A stretch of 64,000 bases of DNA. Source: Imbricaverruca yamaguchii. Taxonomy: Eukaryota; Arthropoda; Thecostraca; Neoverrucidae. The translations under genes were made by a program, and so were the position numbers. How positions within the stretch are numbered: position 1 is the stretch's first letter; the number at the start of each line of letters is the position of its first letter. Below, in pieces: positions 50,252 to 61,231 of the stretch. The stretch is taken from NCBI GenBank assembly GCA_034440575.1, contig JAOTOL010001366.1, forward strand, positions 529,501 through 593,500. Direction: 5' to 3'. The notes below the pieces were generated by a model that saw only the letters and a list, made by a program, of their open reading frames with translations, did not search any database and was not told the DNA's origin.

Positions 50252-51202
50252 GCAAGATAACTAGAGACAACAGGTACTCCATGTCCGCAGTTCTAGTATA
50301 GTTAGTTTAAACTGGACAAAACCTACGCCATGAAACGTCATAGACCAGAAGCGTTCGTTTATTCCAAAATACTGCTAAAATATATTATAGTTTTGGACTA
50401 TACTGATAAATCTACTAAATATGGTCCTTTCATTTTAGCGCTATTATGGCGCTTTTCCCACGATTAGTTTCCTCGCCTTTGTAAAGCATATATATCATTA
50501 ATTGAAGCTTGAAGGTTTTATCTTCTTTTGCTAGCATACTGGTGGCTTTGAACTGAAAGACACCGTCCCCAGAATTAACTTATCCATGGCGTGGTTGATA
50601 TTGAGAACACATACCTCAAACAATTCATGCGAATTAAGGCCCTATAAATACAATATCAACTTGGTCAACATGTCATTGATGCAATCTGGTGATTCATGTT
50701 GGCATGTGCATTGTCCCCTATCAATTATCATATTGTTCCTGTGTGCTATATTGAATCATGCCACACTGTGCCATTCACCAACTTCTGCAAAACTGTGTAA
50801 TTGCCCGTTGCATCATGGCTGGGCAGTGGTGGTAGTAGGGTAAGAGGGGGTTTCCAAACACTTTATGCATGCGACAAATTGCTCTACTGCTGTTTTTGTA
50901 TGGCCAAACCAGTATTTATACTGTTTACTGAATTTAGGAAAAAATGATCATGGTATCTATATCCACTTGGTTCTTTCTATGAAAACCCTCTAACCACTTG
51001 CATAGAACAACTTTAATACATAATTGTTCGGTAGTGTTGTGTCATATTCTGAACATGAATGTGGTTGTGCAGGATTACTTTACTGTAGTCGTTGTGGTAC
51101 CAATTAAATACTGGTGTAATTGCAAAACATATCAGAGGTCACTTCCTTGCAGTTTCATTGAGTTGACTGCTCTCAAAAGCCTGAAAATGGTACCAGAGTA
51201 GA
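50252..51202. other. No recognisable gene
   Basis: Unique AT-rich sequence without supported features. Confidence 0.4.
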
Positions 51203-51430
51203 GGAAGATGGGGTGTATCTGAGCACGTTTTGTTTCCCGAACACCTACCTTTGGATGTCTCCCACATCATGTTCAGCACATAAATAACAAAAAGATGGTA
51301 TTCATAAATGATGAGCCTGTCTCTACCAAAATATGAAGGTCCGATTGCATAGTTATACCATTTCTTTGTGTATGGAGCTGGTCAAGTTCACAGGTGGCCA
51401 TTTTAGGCCCCCAAGAGCTTAAGGCTCAAT
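51203..51430 (+). repeat. Unclassified dispersed repeat, copy 1
   Basis: It shares about 230 bp with 56426-56655 in the same orientation. Landmarks are CCTACCTTTGGATGTCTCCC, AACAAAAAGATGGT, TATTCATAAATGATG, TGTGTATGGAGCT and CACCATTTTAGGC-like blocks. No coding potential or tRNA-like head is visible. Confidence 0.75.
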
Positions 51431-52951
51431 AGTAACTTCTTCCTAGTATCCTAAAAAGACGTTTCCATGAACTGTGTTGAATGAAGAACAAGGCAGGCTA
51501 CCTGGGATTAGTGAAATATCGGAAAAAGACAGGATAGGCAGTCATGCATGAAAAGCAAAAAACAGGTTTAATTATAAAAGTGAATGCATATATTTATATG
51601 TGGCTATATTTAGCCTTTTTAATCATGATATTCCAGCAGAAAAAAGGCCAGCCCTTTCTACATGGGATAATGATATCAGATTGAGCTCAGGATGCAAAAT
51701 GTATATTTCCACTACCTAACTGCGTTTCCATGCCACTAGGTGAATTAATCTACGGTGCACAACTGATGCAATGGTGTAATTGAGGTAAAATGGATGTACC
51801 ATTTCCTACGTAAATCACGTTCAACATCCGGCATAAAACATCAGTAGGTTTTGGATGACCGAACACGAGTATGTCTTCTGAGGTCCAACATCAGTTGGTT
51901 AGGTTAGATTCAGTTAGGTTATTTTGTGTAATTTGACATCAGTGTTCGTCGTTAACCACCGAAAACCCCATTTCCCCACACTTGCCATTTTTTATGGGAT
52001 GGGGATAGTACTGTCATTGTCAAACTCGTTAATGATGTGAATTGAAGGAATGTTTAAAATGTTAAGCGTGGTTGGTAGGAGGGTTGATGTGTGGCCTGGT
52101 CCATGGTCAGAAGGAAACTAACAGACCGATCGCTGGGAACCCATCAGCGTATGCCGAAATAAACCACGAGAAGCGCTCTGGACTCGCTTCCTGAGCCTTA
52201 GCGGCCTGACGGTTCCCACGGAAGACTTCTTCCACACATTCAGAGATGGATGCAGCGTTTTGTGTTCACCATGCCCAAGAACCCAACAATCTCAGCAGAC
52301 ATCCAAAGGTCATTAGAAGTTTCCGCCAGGTGTTGGAATCCAGATTTACTTCCATATATGAAATGTCATGAAGTACTTAACGAGGAACCGGACATTTATT
52401 AGTCTCGGGCTGGTAAACAATTAGGCGAACGTCGCCAAGCTCGCAAAGCGGCAGCAGCGAAAAAACCGAGCAGTTTGTTTAGTGACTGCGAAGTGTGAAC
52501 CGCACTTGGACGACACTTCACATTTAGATCAGTGTTTGAATCCTTCATTGTTTGGACGTATAGGTACATCACCTGCCGTTGATCATATAGCTGGATGTCA
52601 GGACTTTTTACATAAACATTACACGAGACTAGACGTACGTGTTGCAGTTCCACCGAGTGTATGTCAAACTCAAGAACTGATATGTGCCTATGTTTGTGAA
52701 GTCGGTAGAGCGTAGCCTGTAGGCTTACGCGTACTCATCATCCCACTACGATGCTCGTGAGTAATCTGTGTATATATGTATGTCGAGTTGTTCTCAGCCA
52801 CAGATGTCACGATGAGGATGTCCCAGATAAAGTGCCAGATATGTACGCACTGTAATGTTAGGTATTGTAATGTATTGATTCGATGTAACCTCATTAAGCT
52901 ACGTGGCTTATGTGAACCTGCTACCGATAACCTCCTATGTGATGCGTTTGG
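51431..52951. other. No recognisable gene
   Basis: Unique sequence with a short run of the pentamer-like AGGTTAGGTTAG pattern near 51900. No exon with family support. Confidence 0.4.
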
Positions 52952-53122
52952 TGGAGCCGAGGTAGCCCAGTCGGTAAAGTGTTAGACACTTGACCGCAAG
53001 ATTATGGGTTCTAGTTCCGCAACCAGCGGAATTACCGAGACCACCCGCGATAAATCGGCGTGAGAAGTTGGCGACGGTATATGACCTAGCAGTTAATTGC
53101 GTCATAAAATAACCCAATATTC
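52952..53122 (+). mobile_element. tRNA-derived SINE, family B, copy 1
   Basis: The tRNA-like head GAGGTAGCCCAGTCGGTAAA (A box) and ATGGGTTCTAGTTCC (B box) precede a body with ACCACCCGCGATAAATCGG, GTTGGCGACGGTATATGACC and a TCATAAAATAACCC end. The reverse complement of 59985-60125 has the same order of blocks at roughly three-quarters identity, which defines the family. No clear target-site duplication. Confidence 0.75.
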
Positions 53123-56100
53123 TTTTCCTGCTCCATGTGTTTGCTTCCTCCAACATATGTCATGCGTTGTGCTTCCTCGATATATCGTTGTTTTAATACG
53201 CACTCTGTTGGGCGTCGGAATATATATTCATGTGCGCAAAATGACGAACGCAGTCGATGCGCACAAAATACAAATTCACCTCCATCACATAGAACACAAC
53301 GGAGAAACAATCGGTAGTGGGAGAGAGGGCCTTCCTCAATCCTAGCTGTCTCGTCTTCCCCAGTTTTATGCTCCTCGTATTAAAGTCTGATTGACTTAAA
53401 CAACTTGTGTTACCGTATTTATGTCGTGCTGTACTGCAAAATGCGTGACGTTTCAGGTTACACGAAGCGAATAGTAAAATTGTATTTTAAAATGAAAACA
53501 TTTCCTTTAGTCAAAAATAGAACACATTTAGCTCAAAACATGCATGGTATTACGTGGTAATTTTCCATTCCTCCCACAATTCAGCTGTTATCAAAGTTGC
53601 TTCCGAGCTGGTCTAGCATTTAAATTCCTGTTGCCACTGTATTATTGCATGCATGACAGAAGTTTGATTCACGTATCGTCCGTGACGCGGCCAATTTATT
53701 TCGACTGAGGATTCCGAATAACGGGGTGCGAACATGGGCAAAGCCACGGTGGGGGATGAATGAGGATGCTTCTCCAACCTTGCCAAGCTCCGCGCTAAGC
53801 CTCTGGCAATGCATGCTAATCGAACCGAAATCCTCGTGCGTGCATCTAAAATCCGTCTTAGCGCTTACGGGTTCCATCAAGTTGTTGCGGAATCTAAATC
53901 GAGCCTTCATGGTTCGAAAAGCGTTATTTTTTATTTTGCGCTAGCACTCCAGAAAGTTTTAGTCTGCCTAAATGCTTTAGACAACGTCTGCTCCTGTCAA
54001 ACCAATGCTTGTCGCAGTCCTCATGACGTGTGTTCGCCGTGCATCGTGAGAGGCGTGGAGCCGAGCTCAGATCTGGCATCGCTCTGACTCCAGCGCGGGT
54101 AAAGTCATTTGACTGTTCGGCAGCATGCACTATTGTTGGTTTTGTCACCCTGATAATGATGTACTGTGATTAAATGCACACTTCAAAGAGTACGGACTAA
54201 TGTTGGTCGGCCGGTACTGGTGGGAGGTGGAAGGGCAACCGTTAGTTTTAACTCAATATTTGCGACGCATTGCCGTAGGGCTAAAATTATTAACTTCAGG
54301 AGGACCTCTCTCCTATCCTATCCCCGATGGCCCACCGCCCATGCCAGGAAGGGACTGGGGGTCTGGACACTGCCCTGAGCGGTGGTTACGTACTTTCTGT
54401 CTGGCTGAATAGAAAAAGTGTCAAACCATCAATTTAAGGCGGCCGAAACCCAGCCTTGCAGAATATCTGCGCATTTACCTTCTCTTTGTGCAAAAGATCG
54501 TCCCATGTGAAGAATGTCTTAATCCACTGTCGCTTATTAAAAGGACTTCCCACGACGCGCACAAAAAGCTACTGGCCTCCAGCACCGATCCTGCTTCCTC
54601 ATAGTCGGCGAACCGACGAGCTTCCAACTGCGCTACCCACACCGGGTACACCGCGCCGTTTAAGTTAAATAGTGTCGATGGATATGGCATGGGTCTAAAG
54701 AACACCATTTTACACGATAACTACCACGCCCAAGTAAAAGCCTGCCATGATTATCGAAATAACATGAAACAAGCTTTCAAATGACGTATAATTTATACCT
54801 ATCGCATATACGTGCTAGACAGGAACGTACGCGGAAAAGTACCATTTCTTGCTGTCGTGATAACCTGCTGAACCAAAATCAGCGCCCAGATGACGTCTCC
54901 GGCTGCCAATAAACATTGACGGGGGCCAAGTAAAGGTATCTTGGTGGGGAGCCTATTCCGCAGATCGTGTGCTCGAGGCCTCCAGGCAAGGCCTCCAGGC
55001 TGGTAGCCGTGTTCCGACATTTTCCTCGTTGACACTTCAATTGAAGAATTGGTGAGTACAGTGCACTTCTTGATTTTACTAATGCTACACCAGAACATGT
55101 TCAAAATAAAAAGTAGTACCCTAACCTACCTTCAAGGGAAGAAAAAACGTTAAATGTGTGCTTTTAGGTGTTTCATTACTTATTGGAATGTTTTCCAAAG
55201 CAATGTTGACCAGCTAATATTATGGGAGCACTCATTTTCCGTGGGAATGCTTACCTTTTCAGGTTGTGAGTAGAAGAAATTGAAGTTGAATTTGAAAATT
55301 TTCAATTTCTGGAAAATATATTTGTTTTCCAACTTAAGAGCAGGGTGGGTATTAAGGCACTTCTTAATAGATTTCATCTCTTAAGACATTTTTGTGCTCC
55401 GGATTCATACTAGATAGAATGGGCTCCACATGTACTCTGACACAAACATGCAGAAGGAACAAAAATACCACACAAAACTAATACAAGATTGAATGAAACA
55501 TCTGCCAAACATGTTGTTCTACTTATGATTACCAAATAAACTAGCCACTTTTCATACCATCAAGCACACAACACCTGAACACACACCACACCACAATCAG
55601 CAGAAATGCAGATGACAACTCACCAAACCTCACCCCTACACACCGAACAGTGGCCTCCAGAAGCTACAAATTCAGCAGATGAGTCTCCAGAAACCTGCTT
55701 TCGAGCCACCCTATAGTGGGAAAAACTGACTGTTTTAAGAAACGACTTCTGGAGTCTGGAGGCCGCCAATAGAAATTGGCTTTGTTAGCATTTTCTGTTC
55801 TGAAAACTGTCTCAAAGTATTTTTATTTATAATATATATATTATCTCAACCAATCAATGCAAGGTATTTTTTACTGATGTCATAACCATCAGCAACTTCA
55901 AACACATGTTTAACAGTGCCATACTGCAAACAGAAGACCTTGACTGACCCTTTGCCTTCCAACTGTTGTGTGCAAGGTGTTGGTGTCTGATGTGTATGGT
56001 GCAGGGAATTGGCTGCGTATGTGGTTAGGTGTCCTTTCTGAGCTGAGGGTGAAGCATGAATTATTTGTGTTTGTTTTTCATTCGGCTAGCCTTGTACTGA

Positions 56101-56425
56101 GACCAACAGTGAAAGAAAAGCACATTGCTCCTGCAAGTTACGAGAGTCAAAGCTGAGCTGATCATCACAACTCCCTGTCTTGCAGTGCCATCCATTGTTT
56201 ACTTTGTTTCTATCCTTTGATGTGACCAAAAATGATGTGTATTGCTTATGCATACTACATAGGTACTGACTAGATACATATGATTTTCCTGTCAGTTACC
56301 AGCAAATAGATTCCATGCATGAAAACTAATATGTCCATGAAAATGTACTCCAGAAGAAATCTGTTTGCACTCCCAGCTCAACCTACCTTGATGCTCTTTT
56401 CTTGGTGGACTGACTAGGTAGGGGA
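53123..56425. other. No recognisable gene
   Basis: About 3.3 kb of unique sequence. Open frames such as 53620-53910 and 54799-55104 (minus) and 54200-54412 (plus) show no family signature or convincing splice borders. Confidence 0.4.
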
Positions 56426-56655
56426 AGAGGATGTTCTGAACTGAACACATTCTGTTTCCTGAACCTACCTACCTACCTTTGGATGTCTCCCACATCATTT
56501 TCAGCACATAAGTAACAAAAAGATGGTGGTATTCATAAATGATGGACCTGTCTACCAAAGTATGAAGGTCTGATTGCCAGTTATCTCAATTATTTGTGTA
56601 TGGAGCTACTGAAGTTCACAGGCACCATTTTAGGCTTCCAACAGGTTAAGGCTTA
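56426..56655 (+). repeat. Unclassified dispersed repeat, copy 2
   Basis: Homologous and co-oriented with 51203-51430. It differs by small indels, for example an extra CTAC in the ACCTACCTACC run. Confidence 0.75.
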
Positions 56656-56739
56656 AGGAAACCAGAAGGAAATGACTTTTTTTGCAATTACACCAGCATT
56701 TTTTAGTGGCTACTAATAGCTTGTACCATAACAGCTACA

Positions 56740-57915
56740 GTGAGTTAATTCAACAGCCTCCATGACATGGCTGTACTAACCAGAGTGTCTATATCTGTTT
56801 GGCTCTGTGAAATGCCAGCCAGCCCATCTGAGACAGATTTGTACTTCAGTTTCATGTATATTTGTAGGTGATCTGCAAGAACCTTGAATTGAGACTGTAT
56901 ATCATGTGGTGCATAGTTCACATAAATGAAAAATAACACAGGACCTAGTACAGAGCACTAAGATACTCCACTCAGAACATCCCTTGGTTTGCTTGAAAAA
57001 CTAGAGACAAGCACTTGAATTTCTCTCTCACAGATACAATTTTCTAAAGCTCTCAATTTTCTTAGTAGCAGCAAATTATTAACATCAAATGCCTTTGCAA
57101 AAATCAAAGAAAATTATATCCACCATATAGCCCTCATCTAGTCAGGTAGAAACAGTCTGATATGTTAGCAGTAGTTGATCCTCTACAGAACGTCCATGCT
57201 GGAAGCCAAATAGTCCTTGGTCCAGCAAATGATGGACCTCCAAATATTCTGCAAGCTTCTCAGCAATTGTATGTTCAAGAATTTTGTATGGGACAGGAGT
57301 AAGACTCACCAGGTGATAATTTAGTGGATCATGCCCCAAACCCTTTTTAAAGATTATAATTACTTGTGAAGTTTTCCAACTGTCAGGAAGGCTTCCAGTA
57401 GAAAGGGATGAGCTAAAAGTCTTGAAAAATGGTTTTACAAGCTCCGCATGGCAAGATACAATTAATTGAGGGTGGACCCTGTTAGAGCCCATGCCCATCC
57501 ACCTCACTAAAAATTTTGAGCACATCAGCTTCAGAAATATCGATACTCTGCAGCACTGTTTCTGTGGTTTGGTATTGGGCTAGGTTTGCTAGTCTACTTG
57601 TGCAGTATACAGAGGAAAAGGCCCCTGCAAATATTTCAGCCATTTCCTGGCAGTCACTTGTGAATCCATATTTCACCCTCAATGGCAGAATGGGAAACTT
57701 ACTTTCCAGGTTTGGAGTTGGAGTGCAAGCACTCTGACTCCAAACCTATAAAGTAAGTTTCCCACTGGTCAGTAACACCATCAGACCAATGCACTGGTTA
57801 TAAATTACAATCTCCAAAAATAACTATTTCTTTACCATCACAAAAAAGTGCCTGGTTCTGGCCCTCAGAGTTTGATGGAGGGCAGGAAACACACACTATG
57901 TATAGGCAGAAATCC
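56740..57915 (-). pseudogene. Relic of a second CR1-like LINE family (ORF2)
   Basis: Minus-strand pieces from right to left: an endonuclease trace (EIVIFGDCNL, then DGVTDQWETYF, near 57840-57750), a linker (57682-57482), RT fingers (LPDSWKTSQVIIIFKKG, PLNYHLVSLTPVPYKILEH, GLFGFQHGRSVEDQLLL; 57525-57142), a frameshifted FDFAKAFD-like motif near 57090 and a mutated active-site box (VLADHLQIY, near 56875). It differs clearly in sequence from the LINE family at 23-28 kb. Several stops and frameshifts make it an old, dead copy. No 3' tail was recognised. Confidence 0.8.
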
Positions 57916-58004
57916 TTCAGAAAATATCATGAATATTGGGAGTGGAATAACAGTTTGAAGTTGCTCATTGCAAGTGGTTAGAGGATTTTCATTGAAAGGA
58001 ACTG

Positions 58005-58155
58005 TTTATTTTTTTTTTTTTTTTTTTTGTGGGGGGGGGGGGGGGGGGGGGGGGAAGGCGGCGTGCCCCCCCCCCCCCCCAAAAAAAGCCAGCCCACGCC
58101 CCGCCGACCCGGCGCCCCGGCCCCCCCCGGGGCGGGGGGGGGGGGGGGGGGGGGT
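58005..58155. repeat. Homopolymer block (T, G, C, G runs), probably assembly noise
   Basis: Runs of T, then a long G run, a long C run, then another G run with GC-only sequence between. No other part of the window looks like this, and sequencing or assembly error is likely. Confidence 0.7.
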
Positions 58156-58479
58156 TGAATATGTATAGCTTGTTCATTTTTGTGCCCATTAAACACAGTT
58201 AATGGTTCAGCCATACGGAAGCAGCAGTAGAGCTATTTGTTTCATGCTGCCTTAAGTGTTCAGACCCCCTCTTTCCCCACCTAGGTAGGTGCCTACTTAC
58301 CTACCTAGTACATAGACACTGATTGATAAGTACTTCAACTTGAATTGCTTATATCTTGGTAAGTTGCCATTGTACTGCAGGTTGTATTCCAGGTAGCACC
58401 CTAAAATGGATAGAGGCATCCTAATAGAATCCTAATCCAAATAGAAGCATTCTAATGGATAGAATGGATAGGCTTTCAA

Positions 58480-58995
58480 TTAGACAGCAGAGAGTGATGC
58501 TAAATGGTACAAAGTCAGCATGGCAAAATGCTCCCAGTGGATTCCCTCAGGGGCCAGTATTGGGGCCACTATTGTTCATTTTGTAAATAACATTGAAAGT
58601 GGCCTAAGCAGTAAGGTTTTGAAATTTGCAGATGATTTGAAGGTCTAGGGTAATAGCAGGACACATTGAGCATATCTCACTACAGAAGGACTTAGACATC
58701 CTTGTGAAGTGGTCCAAAAATGGCAAATTAACTTAAATTTTATAAGTACAAAATCATGCATGTAGGTAGGCAACATATGAAGGTTCCATACTTGATCAGT
58801 GTCCAAGCATTATCTGCGAATCAGCAGGAGAAGGACTTAGGTGTTATTCTGAACACAAATATGTGGCATCAGAGCAGATCAAAGAAGCCAGGATGAAGGC
58901 ACTGAGAAGGATTGGAGCAATAAATAGGAATGTGTCATACAAAAGTTAGGAAGTCATCAGGAGGCCTTACTGTGCATATGCGAGGCCACATTTGG
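58480..58995 (+). pseudogene. CR1-like LINE RT relic, same family as the 1.9 and 23 kb copies
   Basis: Plus-strand sequence matches the RT core of the copy at 23.2-24.3 kb: RQQRVMLNGTKSAWQN, then PQGPVLGPLLF, then a FADD region interrupted by stops and frameshifts, and the NRNVSYKS region. It is truncated at both ends (no 3' tail) and is the only copy of this family on the plus strand. Confidence 0.8.
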
Positions 58996-59148
58996 CCACG
59001 GCACCAGACAGAAAAGTACTGGGCGCGACATATGCGGGGCATGGTAGGTCGGCTGACTTACAGGGTCACGGTACCCACAGTTACAGACATACCATTAAAA
59101 CAGTAGATTTTTAGCATCTTTGTTGCACAATGGGTGAGTTGCCTGTTC

Positions 59149-59325
59149 GGGGCGGTGATGGCCGAGTGGTTAAGGTGTCGGGCTATGGGTACCAAATGTC
59201 CCGGGTTCGACTCTAGCGCCACTCAGGACATTTCCCAATCCCGCGGCCCACCGGCGAAACAGTGTGGGCGGCGCCATTAGCCGTGAATGTGCATAACGTG
59301 TGTCGTGAACCAACCAATAAACAAA
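59149..59325 (+). mobile_element. tRNA-derived SINE, family A, copy 2
   Basis: About 96 percent identical by eye to 42865-43045, with the same start (GGGGCGG), A box GATGGCCGAGTGGTTAAGG, B box GGGTTCGACTC and an ATAAACAAA end. It is flanked by a perfect 13-bp target-site duplication, GAGTTGCCTGTTC (59136-59148 and 59326-59338). Both copies appear to be full length, which gives the family a length near 180 bp. Confidence 0.92.
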
Positions 59326-59338
59326 GAGTTGCCTGTTC

Positions 59339-59984
59339 ATGTGTCAGTTTAGTGGTGTACAATATTTGTTTTTTAAAATACACCATGTGGTACTCTCAGC
59401 AAGTTTTGAATGAATCTTCACCATTTGATTCATGTGATTTTTTTTTCTCTCATGAAACTAGTTATGAAAGAGCACAAATCTAACTCTCATTGCATTCCAG
59501 GGTCTTGGTCATTGATGATTGAACATTCTAACATTTAAACATTGAATGACATTTGAATGTTCTGAACCATGTGCCACATATATCTGATGTGTTATGTTAG
59601 TATTCTATGTCCTTCAGTTTTATCATTAGCTCTACATGCTCTTGATTGGTAGCATACTTGGTATCCAAGGTGGGTGATTAACAAGGCCAAGTTTTGTTTG
59701 TTCTAAAAATAGCAAGTGGGTCGATTGAATAGCATGACAATAGAGTCAGGATAGGTCATGCAGATGCACTTATTTCATGTGTTTTCATGTTCATACATGA
59801 GAGAAGGCTCGCCCAAGTTTCACATCCTCACATTAATGTGCTTAATGTGATGTGAAAATTTGTGTGGTGCCAAGTCTAGTATTGAAAGCCTTGTCATTAT
59901 TTGGATTGATGTACTTGGTCATGAGCTCCAAAGCACAAAGTATGCCATGCAAATAGGTCTCGCAATTTTTTTTTTTTTTTGGGG
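59339..59984. other. No recognisable gene
   Basis: AT-rich unique sequence ending in a T run and G run (59968-59987). Confidence 0.4.
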
Positions 59985-60125
59985 GGGTATTTTATAACAC
60001 ATTCAAATTCTATGTCATATAGCATCGCCAACCTCTCAAACTGATTGGTCGCGGTTGGATTCGGTAAATGCCGCCGGTTGTGAGATTCGAACCCACAATC
60101 TTGCGATCAAGAGTCTGACTATCTC
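59985..60125 (-). mobile_element. tRNA-derived SINE, family B, copy 2
   Basis: Read on the minus strand: TGGTGAGATAGTCAGACTC (diverged A-box region), GATCGCAAGATTGTGGGTTC with GAATC (B box), then AACCGGCGG, CCAACCGCG, GTTGGCGATGCTATATGACA and TTATAAAATACCCC. This is the same block order as 52952-53122, and the tail abuts an A-rich run on this strand. Confidence 0.75.
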
Positions 60126-61231
60126 ACCATTAAAAAACATTCACCATTATGACAAACTTTGAATATGTTTGAAGTATAATGCTACTCTCTGTCAGTAGTT
60201 GTACCCTCCACCCAGTGATAAATTATTCGCGAAATAGGGTGGAATTTACCACTTTCTGAACGCTCAATCGACATCCTTCTTCAAGAAGTGTCAGCATCCT
60301 GCTCCTGGATATGAACTATTCATGTCTCCTTTCTAACAGTATCTCATTTATGAAGTATAGCTCTTCATAAATTATGAACCTCAAAACAAATGTTAAAGGT
60401 CCAGTCATAAGTATTTACACCATCAACTCGAATTTTAGTCTGAAAGACATCAAAAGCATTTTAAATTACACTACTTACATGTCAAATTTGGACATCCTGC
60501 TGTACTCGCTTTGACATCTCACACCTAATGAAAAACCAATATTTTAACCCTGCCTCCACTAGTCTACCTGTCATTTGCTTAATCTTGCTGAAGTCCTTTT
60601 TTACCAAGTGTGTAGCAAGATGTTACACAGCAAAATAGCCAATCTTCTTACTTGCCATAGCTTTCACAACTAAAAAATAATTGGTGTGTCATTGTTGGAT
60701 GGAGGGCGTGTTTAAAACCTGGTATTGGTTGGTTGAAGTTATCCTTGAACATTGTGCATCCTGCAACTTTGGCGCCTGGTTAATGTGGACAGGAATTAAT
60801 TTTATATTGTCCCTACAAGCATGAAATAATTTGTGTCTAACTAACAGTTACATTATTTACATGATGTATACCTTGAGTAGTGATGATGACGATGCTCTAG
60901 ATTATAACTGCATTCAGTTTTTGAGACAACAAGATAACCTTTCCTCTCTTTGTTTCAGAATTTGCATCTCTCTAAATTTGAATTGCTTGGAGGATATCAG
61001 ATTGTCATCAGAGAAATGCTCGTATATCCTTGAAGATTTTGTCACCACCATCGTCAACTCAGCAAGCTTTTGTGTCTAAGCACGTTGTTACCTGCTGGAT
61101 TCAACTTTTTCTGGCAAGTTTGCGACATGTTTTGTTTTACCCGTTGTCTGTTTAGCAGCATTTCCAGCTTACTCTGTGCAGCACAAAACTAGGCGCACAC
61201 ACATCTTAACTCACACTGACTGTGCACCACA
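60126..61231. other. Region upstream of INTS9; no supported gene
   Basis: Unique AT-rich sequence. A plus-strand acceptor-like TTTCCTCTCTTTGTTTCAG ends at 60958 and is followed by an open frame to a stop at 61079. This could be a 5' untranslated exon of INTS9 or chance. No TATA-type promoter is convincing. Confidence 0.35.

Noticed and set aside
60768..60775. E2F-like TTTGGCGC upstream of INTS9
   Set aside because: A single 8-base match 460 bp from the start codon is not evidence of regulation.
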